Source: Helicobacter cappadocius
GTDB lineage: Bacteria; Campylobacterota; Campylobacteria; Campylobacterales; Helicobacteraceae
Length of the DNA: 64,000 nucleotides
Direction of reading: 5' to 3'
NCBI RefSeq assembly: GCF_030688855.1
Contig: NZ_JAUYZK010000005.1
Location: 62,001 to 126,000 of the forward strand
Shown: positions 18,520-26,727 of the stretch, in pieces
Layout of the letters: each line of letters starts with the position of its first letter
Numbering within the stretch: the stretch's first letter is position 1
The notes under the pieces: model-generated
The model's input: only the letters and a program-made list of their open reading frames with translations
Database searches by the model: none
Told to the model about the DNA's origin: nothing
Translations under genes and position numbers: made by a program

Positions 18520-20100
18520 CTAAAGATTGATGTTTATGGCTTTTACCACAAAATAAGCGATAGCTCCTAATACTGCTGAGGCAGGAACGGTTATAATCCA
18601 AGAAGCGATGATTTTATTAATCGCACTGCGTTTGACTAGTTCATTTTTATAGGCTTTTTTGAGTGATTTTTTTTCTTTTTTGTTTAGAATTGGTAGAGAG
18701 GATTTTTTGCTTATTTTTTTCAAACTCTCAAGCATTGCACCTTTTCTTTTTACACTTGCTTTGTTGAATTTTTCCAAAAACTCTGCGATAACTTTTGAAT
18801 CTTTTCCTTTGTGGGCTTTGATGATCTTTTCTTGCATTTCGTGGTATCTTTTTTTGAGATATTCTCTTAAAAAACCAACTCCAAATACTGCTCCAATAGC
18901 AATATGAGTAGAGCTCACAGGAAGACCAAGTCCAGATGCAACTAGCACTGTTAGAGCTGCTGAGAGGGCAATACAAAATGCCCTTATTTTATCTAGTTCT
19001 GTGATTTCGCTCCCTACTGTTTTGATTAGTTTGGGACCATATAAGGCAAGTCCTAAAGAGATTCCAAGTCCTCCAACAATCATGATCCACAAAGGCACAC
19101 TCGCACTTTTACCTATGCTTTGAAGACTTCCAAGAGCTTGATTGATAGCTGCGAGAGGTCCAATAGCATTTGCCACATCATTTGCTCCGTGTGCAAAGCT
19201 CAAAAGTGCTGCAGCAAAGATAAGAGGGATGCTAAAAAGTGCATTAATTTCCTCTTTTGTATTTTGAAGGGAATCAGCTTTTTTGTAAACAAATGGTTTG
19301 GCTACAAAATACACACACAATGCTATTAAAAAGCTTAAAATCAATGCAGATGAGAACTCAATAGGAATGATTTTTTTAAGTCCTTTTAAGATTAGATAGA
19401 GTCCAAATGTCCAAGTCATTAGGAATATTAAAATTGGGACCACTTTTTTGGCCGCAAGTTTTTTGTCTTGTTTGTAAGTGATGGTTTTTTTGATAATCAT
19501 CAAAAATATCACCGCAAAAATTCCTCCCATCAAAGGAGAGATGATCCAACTCGCCACAATGCCACCCAAAACTCCCCAATGTGCAACTCCTAGACCTCCA
19601 GCAGCGATTCCAGCTCCCAGAATTCCACCAACGATGGAGTGAGTCGTAGAGACAGGAGCACCTAAAATAGTGGCTAGATGAACCCATATTGCACCAGAAA
19701 CTAGTGCAGCTATCATTACACCTACGAAGATTTTCGGATCGGCAATGCTGATGGGATCAATAATGCCTGATTTGATAGTATCTACAACATCTCCACCAGC
19801 TATAATAGCTCCACTTGCTTCACAAATGGCGGCAATTGCTATTGCACCAGCTAAGGTAATAGCTTTAGAACCCACAGCTGGTCCTACATTGTTTGCTACA
19901 TCATTCGCACCAATACTCATTGCCATATATCCGCCTACTATGGTAGCAAAAACTAGCAATAAGGCATTTGAAGTGTTTCCAAAAATAACCGCTATAACAG
20001 AAATAAGTATCGCAAATACCATAATAAAACCTATTTTTAGGCTTTCTTTTTGGAATTTTTTGTTGGTTTTTTGGAATTGATCTAAGTCTTTGAACTCCAC
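18520..20100 (-). CDS. pit: Inorganic phosphate transporter, Pit family
   Basis: A 526-aa membrane protein carrying the two inverted Pit signatures: MSIGANDVANNVGPAVGSKA in the N-terminal half and LSFAHGANDVANAIGPLAAI in the C-terminal half, plus GAPVSTTHSIVGGILGAG and GLPVSSTHIAIGAVFGVGFL. Pit proteins carry phosphate or metal-phosphate by proton or sodium symport. A charged cytoplasmic segment of about 60 residues precedes the last helix. GTG start with GGAG 7 bases before it. It is longer than E. coli PitA because of extra sequence around residues 210-290. Confidence 0.93.
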   Translation of the reverse strand: MEFKDLDQFQKTNKKFQKESLKIGFIMVFAILISVIAVIFGNTSNALLLVFATIVGGYMAMSIGANDVANNVGPAVGSKAITLAGAIAIAAICEASGAIIAGGDVVDTIKSGIIDPISIADPKIFVGVMIAALVSGAIWVHLATILGAPVSTTHSIVGGILGAGIAAGGLGVAHWGVLGGIVASWIISPLMGGIFAVIFLMIIKKTITYKQDKKLAAKKVVPILIFLMTWTFGLYLILKGLKKIIPIEFSSALILSFLIALCVYFVAKPFVYKKADSLQNTKEEINALFSIPLIFAAALLSFAHGANDVANAIGPLAAINQALGSLQSIGKSASVPLWIMIVGGLGISLGLALYGPKLIKTVGSEITELDKIRAFCIALSAALTVLVASGLGLPVSSTHIAIGAVFGVGFLREYLKKRYHEMQEKIIKAHKGKDSKVIAEFLEKFNKASVKRKGAMLESLKKISKKSSLPILNKKEKKSLKKAYKNELVKRSAINKIIASWIITVPASAVLGAIAYFVVKAININL

Positions 20101-20285
20101 TTTTAGTCTCCGGCTGATTTTGGGTATGATACCAAAAACTTTGCTAAAGCAAACTTATAATTTGCTTACAAGATAAGGTTATTAGAATAGCTCAAGGGTT
20201 ATATTTTACAATTGGAGATGTTTAAAATTTTATTAGATAAGGATTATTAGATAAAATAATAAAAATTTAAATTAATAGGTTTATT

Positions 20286-20993
20286 TTGAGAAATTTTTTA
20301 CTAGTGTGCATTCTAACGATCTCTACATATGCACAAGGGGGTAATATTCTTTTAGAAATAGCTAGTGGTACAACATTTCCTAATACTAAATTGGAAGATA
20401 CCACTACAAAATTAGATTTAAAATCTAAAATTAATTACGATTATAGTTTTAGAATTGGGTATGAATATAAATATTCAAATCAAGGTTTTTTTGTTCGTTA
20501 CAACTATACGAATAGTTGGGTTGATGATTATCAAAATCCCTTGAAAAATAGAAATCTTTTTGAGTTTGCCTATTTGGTAGGAGATGATATGTCTTATGGC
20601 AATAATTTGGGATTTTATGTTGGATTTGGATTAGGTTTTGCAAAAAATAATTTTAAATATAGCGACTTTATATTCGATCACTATGCATATGCCTCCTATA
20701 GGCGGACAGATTTTAAAATCACTCCAAAAAATGATTATTTATTTTTATCTAACTTGATGCTAGGCATAAGATACTCAAAGAGAAATTTTTATATCAGTTT
20801 TGAAACAAACATAGGTTATACACAAGCAATGGGGGACTTAAATATAAAATATCAAGATCATCCCTCTTCAGGATCAATTTATAGACCTGATCCCCCTTCA
20901 ACATACTTATCTACAACATCTTCTATCAAAGAAACATTTTTTCCATTTTCAGTAATGCTTGTTTTTGGATTTCCAATTGATTTATTTATATAG
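20286..20993 (+). CDS. Small outer-membrane beta-barrel protein, unknown function
   Basis: A 235-aa protein with a TTG start and a short signal peptide (RNFLLVCILTISTYAQGG). The rest alternates hydrophobic and polar residues with many aromatic ends (FRIGYEYKYSNQGFFVRYNY; LMLGIRYSKRNFYISFETN), as in eight-stranded barrels, and ends in LVFGFPIDLFI. It looks like the small OMPs common in Helicobacter, but I cannot place it in a named family. No partner gene is evident. Confidence 0.7.
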   Translation: MRNFLLVCILTISTYAQGGNILLEIASGTTFPNTKLEDTTTKLDLKSKINYDYSFRIGYEYKYSNQGFFVRYNYTNSWVDDYQNPLKNRNLFEFAYLVGDDMSYGNNLGFYVGFGLGFAKNNFKYSDFIFDHYAYASYRRTDFKITPKNDYLFLSNLMLGIRYSKRNFYISFETNIGYTQAMGDLNIKYQDHPSSGSIYRPDPPSTYLSTTSSIKETFFPFSVMLVFGFPIDLFI

Positions 20994-21006
20994 ATTAGTA
21001 ATCTAG

Positions 21007-21167
21007 GTGGTGGTTATTATTTTATTTATTTTTTTGATAAAAAAATTTAAGGAATTAGGAGATTTAAAATAACTCTAGCAACTTTAGCAATGGTGTTTTC
21101 AGTTTTAGCTCTAGTTGTAACAGGAGCTATTATTATTTATGACGTGTATAAAATATCAAAAATCTAA
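21007..21167 (+). pseudogene. Tiny membrane-protein reading frame with an apparent -1 frame break
   Basis: Two overlapping frames together read like one small membrane protein. The first (from GTG 21007 or TTG 21034) ends IKKFKELGDLK at TAA 21070. The second runs from the same point in the -1 frame as ITLATLAMVFSVLALVVTGA and on to YKISKI, stop 21165-21167. The junction is T TTA AAA (21063-21069), a classical -1 slippery heptamer, in the right phase. It may be a genuine frameshift, a decayed gene, or a sequencing error in a short A run. Without the shift, ATG 21090 could start a 25-aa peptide. Confidence 0.4.
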
Positions 21168-21275
21168 TTTAGAATTCTAGATTATGTATTATTTTGAACC
21201 GTTTAATCTGTGCATATCTAGCTTCAAAATCAATCCTCATAAATGTTTTTCTCAAATATAAAGATATAGATTTTT

Positions 21276-21431
21276 GTGTTAAAAGCAGCTTTTGTGATTT
21301 TGCTTCTAACTGTGGCATATATTTTTGGTATGCGTATGAATATTTTAGTGTATGTTGATTTTGACTTCCAAAAAAAATTAGATATATTACATAGAATTTT
21401 TTGGAAGAAATTTAGAAAATTAGGATTGTGA
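21276..21431 (+). CDS. Small membrane protein coupled to the TRIC-type channel gene
   Basis: A 51-aa frame starting with GTG, with one hydrophobic helix (AFVILLLTVAYIFGM) followed by a basic tail (QKKLDILHRIFWKKFRKLGL). Its TGA overlaps the ATG of the next gene (TGATG), the usual sign of translational coupling, and the tail looks like a real amphipathic protein sequence. The ribosome site before the GTG is weak. I do not recognise a family. It might be a partner or regulator of the channel; this is inference. Confidence 0.55.
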   Translation: MLKAAFVILLLTVAYIFGMRMNILVYVDFDFQKKLDILHRIFWKKFRKLGL

Positions 21432-22060
21432 TGTTATTAACAATACTTTATATCATCGGAATCACCGCAGAGGGTATGAGTGGAGCATTAGCGGCAGGAC
21501 GTCATAAGATGGATCTTTTTGGTGTTATATTTATAGCCATTGTGAGTGCGATTGGTGGAGGATCTATTCGAGATGTTCTTTTTGGACATTATCCACTTAC
21601 TTGGGTTGAAAATCCTTATTATATCATCATTATTTGCTTTGGGGCTATTTTAACTACTAGAATTCCCTCAATTATGGGCAGACTTGAGGCATTATTTTTG
21701 TTTTTGGATGCTTTGGGGCTAGTTCTTTTTAGTATTATTGGTGCTGAAATAGCTAGGAATATGGGCTATGGGTTTGTGCTTATTGTTATCAGTGCTGTGA
21801 TTACAGGGGTTTTTGGTGGAGTTTTGAGAGATATTTTTTGCAATCGCATTCCTTTGGTGTTCCAAAAAGAACTTTATGCTGGAGTAGCAATGCTGGTGGC
21901 GAGTTTGTATTATGTGCTTATCGAGTATCTTGGTATTGAGAGCTATATTGCAACTTTTATTGCTCTAGTTTGTGGAGTGATTTTGAGACTTTTGGCAATT
22001 TATTATAAAATGGGATTACCTGTTTTTAATTATGAAGACAAGCAAAAAAATAAAGATTAA
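21431..22060 (+). CDS. TRIC-type (UPF0126) cation channel family protein
   Basis: A 209-aa membrane protein made of two repeated three-helix units, each with the UPF0126 glycine motif: AIGGGSIRDVLFG in the first and VFGGVLRDIFCNRIP in the second. Prokaryotic members with known structure are trimeric monovalent cation channels; the YicG-type glycine transport claim also exists. The start is ATG 21431 with AGGA 5 bases upstream, overlapping the stop of the small membrane ORF; GTG 21428 is less likely. Confidence 0.9.
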   Translation: MLLTILYIIGITAEGMSGALAAGRHKMDLFGVIFIAIVSAIGGGSIRDVLFGHYPLTWVENPYYIIIICFGAILTTRIPSIMGRLEALFLFLDALGLVLFSIIGAEIARNMGYGFVLIVISAVITGVFGGVLRDIFCNRIPLVFQKELYAGVAMLVASLYYVLIEYLGIESYIATFIALVCGVILRLLAIYYKMGLPVFNYEDKQKNKD

Positions 22061-22069
22061 GGAAAAATA

Positions 22070-22897
22070 ATGCTTTGTGTATTTGATATTGAAACTGTTC
22101 CAGATATTGGGATAATTCAAAAAAATTTTACTGACTTAGAGGAACTTTCTGAAATAGAAATCTGTCAAAAAGCGATGACGGATCAGAAAGAAAAAAGCGG
22201 AAGCGATTTTTTACCTATTTATTTGCATAGGATTGTTTCTATATCAAGTGTGATTGCAGATGAATATGGTCATTTTATCAAGGTTGGAAATTTTGGAAAA
22301 GCAAATAATCTAAATACTGAAGATACAGAGAAATCAATTATTGAGGATTTTTTGAAATTTATCAATAAATCTCAACCAAAGCTTGTAAGTTTCAATGGAA
22401 GAGGGTTTGATTTACCAACTATAATGCTAAGAGCAATGAAATATAATCTATCAGCACATGGTTATTATGAACAGGATAATAGTGCATTCAATAAGACAAA
22501 ATGGGAAAATTATCGTCAGAGATTTTCTGAACGTTTTCACACTGATTTGCTTGATAGTTTAGGGCATTTTGGAATGATTAGAAATCTCAAGCTTGATAAT
22601 ATCTGCTCGATGCTCAATATACCTGGAAAATACGATATGAGTGGAAATCAGGTTTATAAGATTTTTTATGATAAAGAGATGGAACTTCAAACAAGAATTG
22701 CAAAAATCGATGAGTATTGCCAAAGTGATGTCTTGAATACATATTGGTTATATCTAAAGTATGAACTTTTAAAAGGGGAAATGATTTTGGGGGATTATTT
22801 CAGTATCCTAGATGGGTTTGCCCACAAAATACCTAAAGATATGGGATATACAGATGTTTTTATAAATGCTATCAAAGAAGAGCTCAAGAATGCCTAA
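22070..22897 (+). CDS. Predicted 3'-5' exonuclease of the DEDDy (PolB-like) type
   Basis: A 275-aa soluble protein. Exonuclease motifs: VFDIETVPD (Exo I, Asp and Glu), SFNGRGFDLP (Exo II) and YCQSDVLNTYWL (Exo III, YxxxD). It corresponds to the stand-alone PolB-like exonuclease family (Pfam DNA_pol_B_exo2 type); the biological role is unknown. It follows the TRIC-type gene by 9 bases and overlaps the next small gene by 8 bases, so the three probably share a transcript. Confidence 0.85.
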   Translation: MLCVFDIETVPDIGIIQKNFTDLEELSEIEICQKAMTDQKEKSGSDFLPIYLHRIVSISSVIADEYGHFIKVGNFGKANNLNTEDTEKSIIEDFLKFINKSQPKLVSFNGRGFDLPTIMLRAMKYNLSAHGYYEQDNSAFNKTKWENYRQRFSERFHTDLLDSLGHFGMIRNLKLDNICSMLNIPGKYDMSGNQVYKIFYDKEMELQTRIAKIDEYCQSDVLNTYWLYLKYELLKGEMILGDYFSILDGFAHKIPKDMGYTDVFINAIKEELKNA

Positions 22898-23135
22898 TAA
22901 TTATATAACTAAAAATGGCGAATTTATAACTAAAGAGGATTTGATTATAGAGATACAATCGCTTTTAAATCGACTTAAAACTTCTTCTGATAGCACTAGC
23001 TTGAATATAGAAATGATGAAGTCTTTAGATGTGCACTCGCTTACATCTATTAGAGATAGTCTTTTGCAAAAATGTGGCAAGGAAATAGAATTTAATTTAC
23101 AATGGTTGCATTCACTCAAAGATATAAAAGATTGA
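22890..23135 (+). CDS. Small hypothetical protein
   Basis: An 81-aa hydrophilic protein beginning MPNNYITKNGEF, predicted mostly helical (KEDLIIEIQSLLNRLKTSSD; MKSLDVHSLTSIRDSLLQKC). No signal peptide and no recognised domain. The start at 22890 overlaps the exonuclease stop by 8 bases, favouring coupled translation; a longer frame starts inside the exonuclease gene. It could be a partner of the exonuclease, but nothing more than position supports that. Confidence 0.65.
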   Translation: MPNNYITKNGEFITKEDLIIEIQSLLNRLKTSSDSTSLNIEMMKSLDVHSLTSIRDSLLQKCGKEIEFNLQWLHSLKDIKD

Positions 23136-23180
23136 TAAGGTAAATTTATTCTCATTTATCCATCATAAAGCTAAAATGAT

Positions 23181-23186
23181 TATAAT
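23181..23186 (+). promoter_or_regulatory. -10 element of sodB
   Basis: TATAAT 44 bases before the sodB ATG, inside AATGATTATAATTTCAT, which also resembles half of a Fur-type AT palindrome. H. pylori sodB is known to be under apo-Fur control; whether that holds here is inference. Confidence 0.5.
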
Positions 23187-23229
23187 TTCATCGTGTTACA
23201 ACTAAACCAAATTACAACAGGAGATAACT

Positions 23230-23868
23230 ATGTTTGAATTAAGAAAATTACCTTATCCTAAGGACAGTATGGGAGATTTTTTGAGTCCGGTTACATTTGA
23301 TTTCCACTATGGAAAACATCATCAAACCTACATAACAAATCTTAATGCTCTTATAGAGGGCACAGAATTTGCCAATAGTGAATTGTTTGATATTGTAACT
23401 AAGGCAAAGGCTGGTTTGTTTAACAACGCAGCACAGGTATACAATCATGATTTTTATTGGGATTGTATCGCTCCAAAGCAAACTCAAATGAGCCCAGAGC
23501 TTCAAGAAGCTATCAATAAAGATTTTGGTTCTTTAGATAATTTTAAAGAGACTTATTTGAAATCTGCCACGACTTTGTTTGGTTCTGGATGGTGTTGGCT
23601 AGTGTATGATAAAGCTTCAAATAAGCTTGAGATCATTCAAACAAGCAACGCTGCTACTCCCGTTACAGAAGGCAAAATTCCTGTATTGGTAGTGGATGTT
23701 TGGGAACATGCTTATTATGTTGATCATAAAAACGCTAGAGCCACTTATTTAGACAAGTTTTATAATCATATCAATTGGGAATTTGTTTCACAAGCTTACC
23801 AATGGGCACAAAAAGAAGGAATAAATTCAGTAAGATTTTATATGAATGATATTCATAAAAAAGCTTGA
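23230..23868 (+). CDS. sodB: Superoxide dismutase (Fe type)
   Basis: Converts superoxide to oxygen and peroxide; cytoplasmic. The 212-aa protein has the four metal ligands in the expected places: His in FDFHYGKHHQTY, His in YNHDFYWDC, and Asp and His in VDVWEHAYYVDH. The FYWDCIAP segment is typical of Fe-SODs of this group. CAGGAG lies 7 bases before the ATG. A strong terminator follows, so it is a single-gene unit. Confidence 0.96.
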   Translation: MFELRKLPYPKDSMGDFLSPVTFDFHYGKHHQTYITNLNALIEGTEFANSELFDIVTKAKAGLFNNAAQVYNHDFYWDCIAPKQTQMSPELQEAINKDFGSLDNFKETYLKSATTLFGSGWCWLVYDKASNKLEIIQTSNAATPVTEGKIPVLVVDVWEHAYYVDHKNARATYLDKFYNHINWEFVSQAYQWAQKEGINSVRFYMNDIHKKA

Positions 23869-23881
23869 TTTTTTTCTATTG

Positions 23882-23908
23882 AACCCGCATTTATCTGCGG
23901 GTTTTTTT
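23882..23908 (+). terminator. Intrinsic terminator after sodB
   Basis: AACCCGCA and TGCGGGTT form a perfect 8-bp stem around a 6-base loop (TTTATC), running into seven T. It is the clearest intrinsic terminator in the window. Confidence 0.92.
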
Positions 23909-23924
23909 ATGTATTTAGAGAATA

Positions 23925-23938
23925 GTTGCATATGCAAC
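23925..23938. promoter_or_regulatory. Perfect 14-bp palindrome upstream of the MFS gene
   Basis: GTTGCATATGCAAC reads the same on both strands and lies 27 bases before the MFS start, between the sodB terminator and the ribosome site. It is a plausible operator for a dimeric repressor. No regulator gene is next to it. Confidence 0.5.
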
Positions 23939-23964
23939 AATAATTATTTTATAAGGAACAAACT

Positions 23965-25149
23965 ATGCAGACACAAGATTCTTCATTGCAAGATAAAAAG
24001 ACTGATAGTATTATTTTTAAGACAGCACTTTTTTCTATTGCAGCCACTACTGTGCTTGGGAGTACATTAATCGCTCCATCTTTACCTGCTTTGGAGAAGC
24101 ATTTTTCGGATGTGCAAAATATTGATTTTTTATCCAAGCTTATTTTGACTTTACCCGCTCTTTTTATTATGATTTTCTCTCCTATTTCTGGCTTTATGTT
24201 AGAGCGATTTGGAAGGCTTAAGTTGATTTACCCATCATTGGTTGTTTGGAGCGTGATGGGGACAAGTGGATTTTTTCTGGATAACATTTATTTATTGCTT
24301 ATTTCTAGAGCTATTTTTGGAATTGCTACGGCATTTTTAATGACAGGGGTGAGTGTTTTATTGAGCGATTATTACACAGGAATAAAAAGAGAAAAAGCAT
24401 TGAGTTTGCAAGGTTTTTTTATGGCATTTGGCGGTGCGGTATTTTTGATGATGGGGGGGTATCTTTCTAATATTGATTGGCGGTATCCTTTTTTGGCTTA
24501 TTTATTAGGAATTGCGATAATGATTTTGGCAATTTTTGTTTTATTTGAGCCCGTGCGTCATAGTATAGAAAAAAAAGACACTCATATAAAGGAAAATTTT
24601 GATTTTGTAAAGTTTGTTCCTGTTTATTTATTAGGTGTTTTTTGTATGGCGATGTTTTATGTTGCTCCTACACAATTACCTTCTTTTATTATCAATACAC
24701 TTCAAATGAATGGTTCAAAAGTTGGTATATCGATGGCTGTAGCTTCTGTATCAATGGCGATTTTTTCTTTGTTTTATAACCGATTGCGTAGTTATTTGAG
24801 TATTTTTAAAATCTATTTTTTAGCTTTGTTTTTGATCGGCTCATCGTTTATGGCAGTTGGGATTTTTCATAATTATCCTATGACGCTTGTAGCATTTGTT
24901 TTGATGGGGGCTGGACTAGGTTTTATGATGGTAAATAATAGTTCTTGGCTTTTTAAACTAGCAAAAGATACAGAAAAGGCCAAAGCATACGGGTTTTTAG
25001 CAGCTTCTCTTTTTATGGGACAATTCATCTCTCCAATCATCACTCAACCTGTGGTGAATTCTTTTGGATTAATAAAAATGTTTTGTATTTTTGGTGGGTT
25101 GATGTATGTGATTGCTTTGTTGTTTTTGGTTCTAAAATCCAAGCACTGA
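23965..25149 (+). CDS. MFS transporter, drug-efflux type
   Basis: A 394-aa inner-membrane protein with about 12 hydrophobic helices. The loop 2-3 MFS motif appears as GFMLERFGRLKLI, and the helix-5 region resembles the antiporter motif (GFFMAFGGAVFLMMGGYL). The family resembles the Bcr/CflA and DHA groups of proton-driven exporters; the substrate is unknown. AAGGAACAAACT before the ATG serves as ribosome site. Seven G (24453-24459) inside the MGG codons is a short homopolymer that could slip. A 14-bp palindrome in the promoter region suggests a repressor. Confidence 0.87.
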   Translation: MQTQDSSLQDKKTDSIIFKTALFSIAATTVLGSTLIAPSLPALEKHFSDVQNIDFLSKLILTLPALFIMIFSPISGFMLERFGRLKLIYPSLVVWSVMGTSGFFLDNIYLLLISRAIFGIATAFLMTGVSVLLSDYYTGIKREKALSLQGFFMAFGGAVFLMMGGYLSNIDWRYPFLAYLLGIAIMILAIFVLFEPVRHSIEKKDTHIKENFDFVKFVPVYLLGVFCMAMFYVAPTQLPSFIINTLQMNGSKVGISMAVASVSMAIFSLFYNRLRSYLSIFKIYFLALFLIGSSFMAVGIFHNYPMTLVAFVLMGAGLGFMMVNNSSWLFKLAKDTEKAKAYGFLAASLFMGQFISPIITQPVVNSFGLIKMFCIFGGLMYVIALLFLVLKSKH

Positions 25150-25177
25150 TTTTATTGAGCACTTGAGATATATTTGA

Positions 25178-25183
25178 TATAAT
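25178..25183 (+). promoter_or_regulatory. -10 element of thiG-cmoA
   Basis: TATAAT in TTTGATATAATC, about 33 bases before thiG; no good -35 box. Confidence 0.55.
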
Positions 25184-25215
25184 CGGTTTAAATATCAAGT
25201 TATTAAGGTGAGATT

Positions 25216-25998
25216 ATGATGAAAGATACATTGAAAATCGCTCATAAAACATTCAGTTCAAGACTAATAGTAGGGAGTGGCAAATATAAAGATTTTGCCA
25301 CCACTAAAGAAGCCACTTTGGCTTCATCTGCAGAGATGATAACAGTTGCTGTTAGAAGGATAAATATTACGGAAAAAAATCAAGAAAATTTATTAGAATA
25401 TTTTAAAGATACAAATATTCAATTTCTTCCAAATTCTGCAGGTTGCACCACAGCAGAAGAAGCAATCGTTTTATTTAGGCTTATCAGAGAGGCTACTGGA
25501 ATTGATTTTATCAAGCTTGAAATTATTGGGGATACACAAAAAACACTTTATCCTGATGTGATAGAGACGATTAAAGCTTGTGAAGTTTTATCAAAAGAGG
25601 GATTTTGTGTTCTTGCATACTCAAGCGATGATCCTATTGTTGCAAAAAGACTTGAAGCTGCGGGAGCTGCAGCTGTGATGCCGCTAGCTGCACCCATTGG
25701 AAGTGGGTTAGGGATTCAAAATAGATACAATATTAGCTTTATTAAAGAGGCGATTAGTGTTCCTGTGATTGTTGATGCAGGAGTTGGTTGTGCATCTGAT
25801 GCTGCAATTGCTATGGAGCTTGGGGCTGATGCGGTTTTGACTAATACGGCGATTGCAATGGCTAAGAATCCTGTAATGATGGCAGAAGCAATGAAATATG
25901 CAGTAATTTCAGGAAGAAAAAGTTTTTTGGCTGGACGAATAGAGAAAAAGTCTTATGCTAGTGCAAGTTCTCCTATTTTTGGGATGGCAAATCTTTAA
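25216..25998 (+). CDS. thiG: Thiazole synthase ThiG
   Basis: Makes the thiazole phosphate of thiamine from deoxyxylulose phosphate, dehydroglycine and the ThiS thiocarboxylate. The 260-aa TIM-barrel protein has the N-terminal [12 protein letters not shown], the Schiff-base Lys in FIKLEIIGD, and the phosphate-binding [29 protein letters not shown]. The other genes of the thiazole branch (thiS, thiF, thiH or thiO) are not nearby. Its stop abuts the cmoA start. Confidence 0.95.
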   Translation: MMKDTLKIAHKTFSSRLIVGSGKYKDFATTKEATLASSAEMITVAVRRINITEKNQENLLEYFKDTNIQFLPNSAGCTTAEEAIVLFRLIREATGIDFIKLEIIGDTQKTLYPDVIETIKACEVLSKEGFCVLAYSSDDPIVAKRLEAAGAAAVMPLAAPIGSGLGIQNRYNISFIKEAISVPVIVDAGVGCASDAAIAMELGADAVLTNTAIAMAKNPVMMAEAMKYAVISGRKSFLAGRIEKKSYASASSPIFGMANL

Positions 25999-26727
25999 AT
26001 GAAAGATGAGATATTTTTAACTCCTCCTTTAAAACAGTTTGAATTTGATGAGGGGGTAGCGAGTGTTTTTGATGATATGGTTGCTCGTTCTATTCCTTTT
26101 TATGCTCAATCACTTGGTCTTAGCGTAGATTTTGTAAAGAATTGTCTTGAAAAAATTGGACAAAATGGGGGTGTTGTATATGACTTGGGTTGTTCGACCG
26201 GGACTTTTTTGCTTGAACTTTCCAATAGGTTGGAAAAAGGTCATCAGCACTCCCTTATAGGAATTGATAACTCAAGTGCTATGATAGAGAGAGCGAAACT
26301 AAAAGCAAAAACCTATGGCAAAGAAATAGATTTTGTTTGTAGGGATTTTTTAGATTTTCATATTGACAAAGCTTGTGCAGTTGTTGCAAATTACACTATA
26401 CAATTTGTACGCCCAATCAATAGAACCTCTTTGATTGATCGTATTTTCAAAGGCATCATTGAAGGTGGAATATTTGTGATGAGCGAGAAAATGAGTAGTC
26501 CTGATAAAGTATTAGATAGAGAAATGATACAAAGATACTATGATTATAAAAAAGAACAGGGCTATACACAAAATGAAATCACAATCAAGCGCGAGGCACT
26601 TGAAAATGTCCTTGTTCCTTATAGCCTAGAAGAAAACATAGAAATTTTGAAAAATGCAGGGTTTAAAAGCGTAGAAGTTCTTTTCAAATGGATAAATTTC
26701 GCTACTATTATTGCTAGAAAATCTTAA
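25999..26727 (+). CDS. cmoA: Carboxy-S-adenosyl-L-methionine synthase CmoA
   Basis: Makes carboxy-SAM, used by CmoB to modify the wobble uridine (cmo5U34) of several tRNAs. The 242-aa protein matches the E. coli enzyme along its length: FDEGVASVFDDMVARSIPFY, VYDLGCSTGTFLLEL (SAM loop), IGIDNSSAMIERA, ANYTIQFVRP and the EKMSSPDKV loop. The ATG follows the thiG stop directly. It overlaps convergent ribBA by 4 bases. Confidence 0.92.
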   Translation: MKDEIFLTPPLKQFEFDEGVASVFDDMVARSIPFYAQSLGLSVDFVKNCLEKIGQNGGVVYDLGCSTGTFLLELSNRLEKGHQHSLIGIDNSSAMIERAKLKAKTYGKEIDFVCRDFLDFHIDKACAVVANYTIQFVRPINRTSLIDRIFKGIIEGGIFVMSEKMSSPDKVLDREMIQRYYDYKKEQGYTQNEITIKREALENVLVPYSLEENIEILKNAGFKSVEVLFKWINFATIIARKS

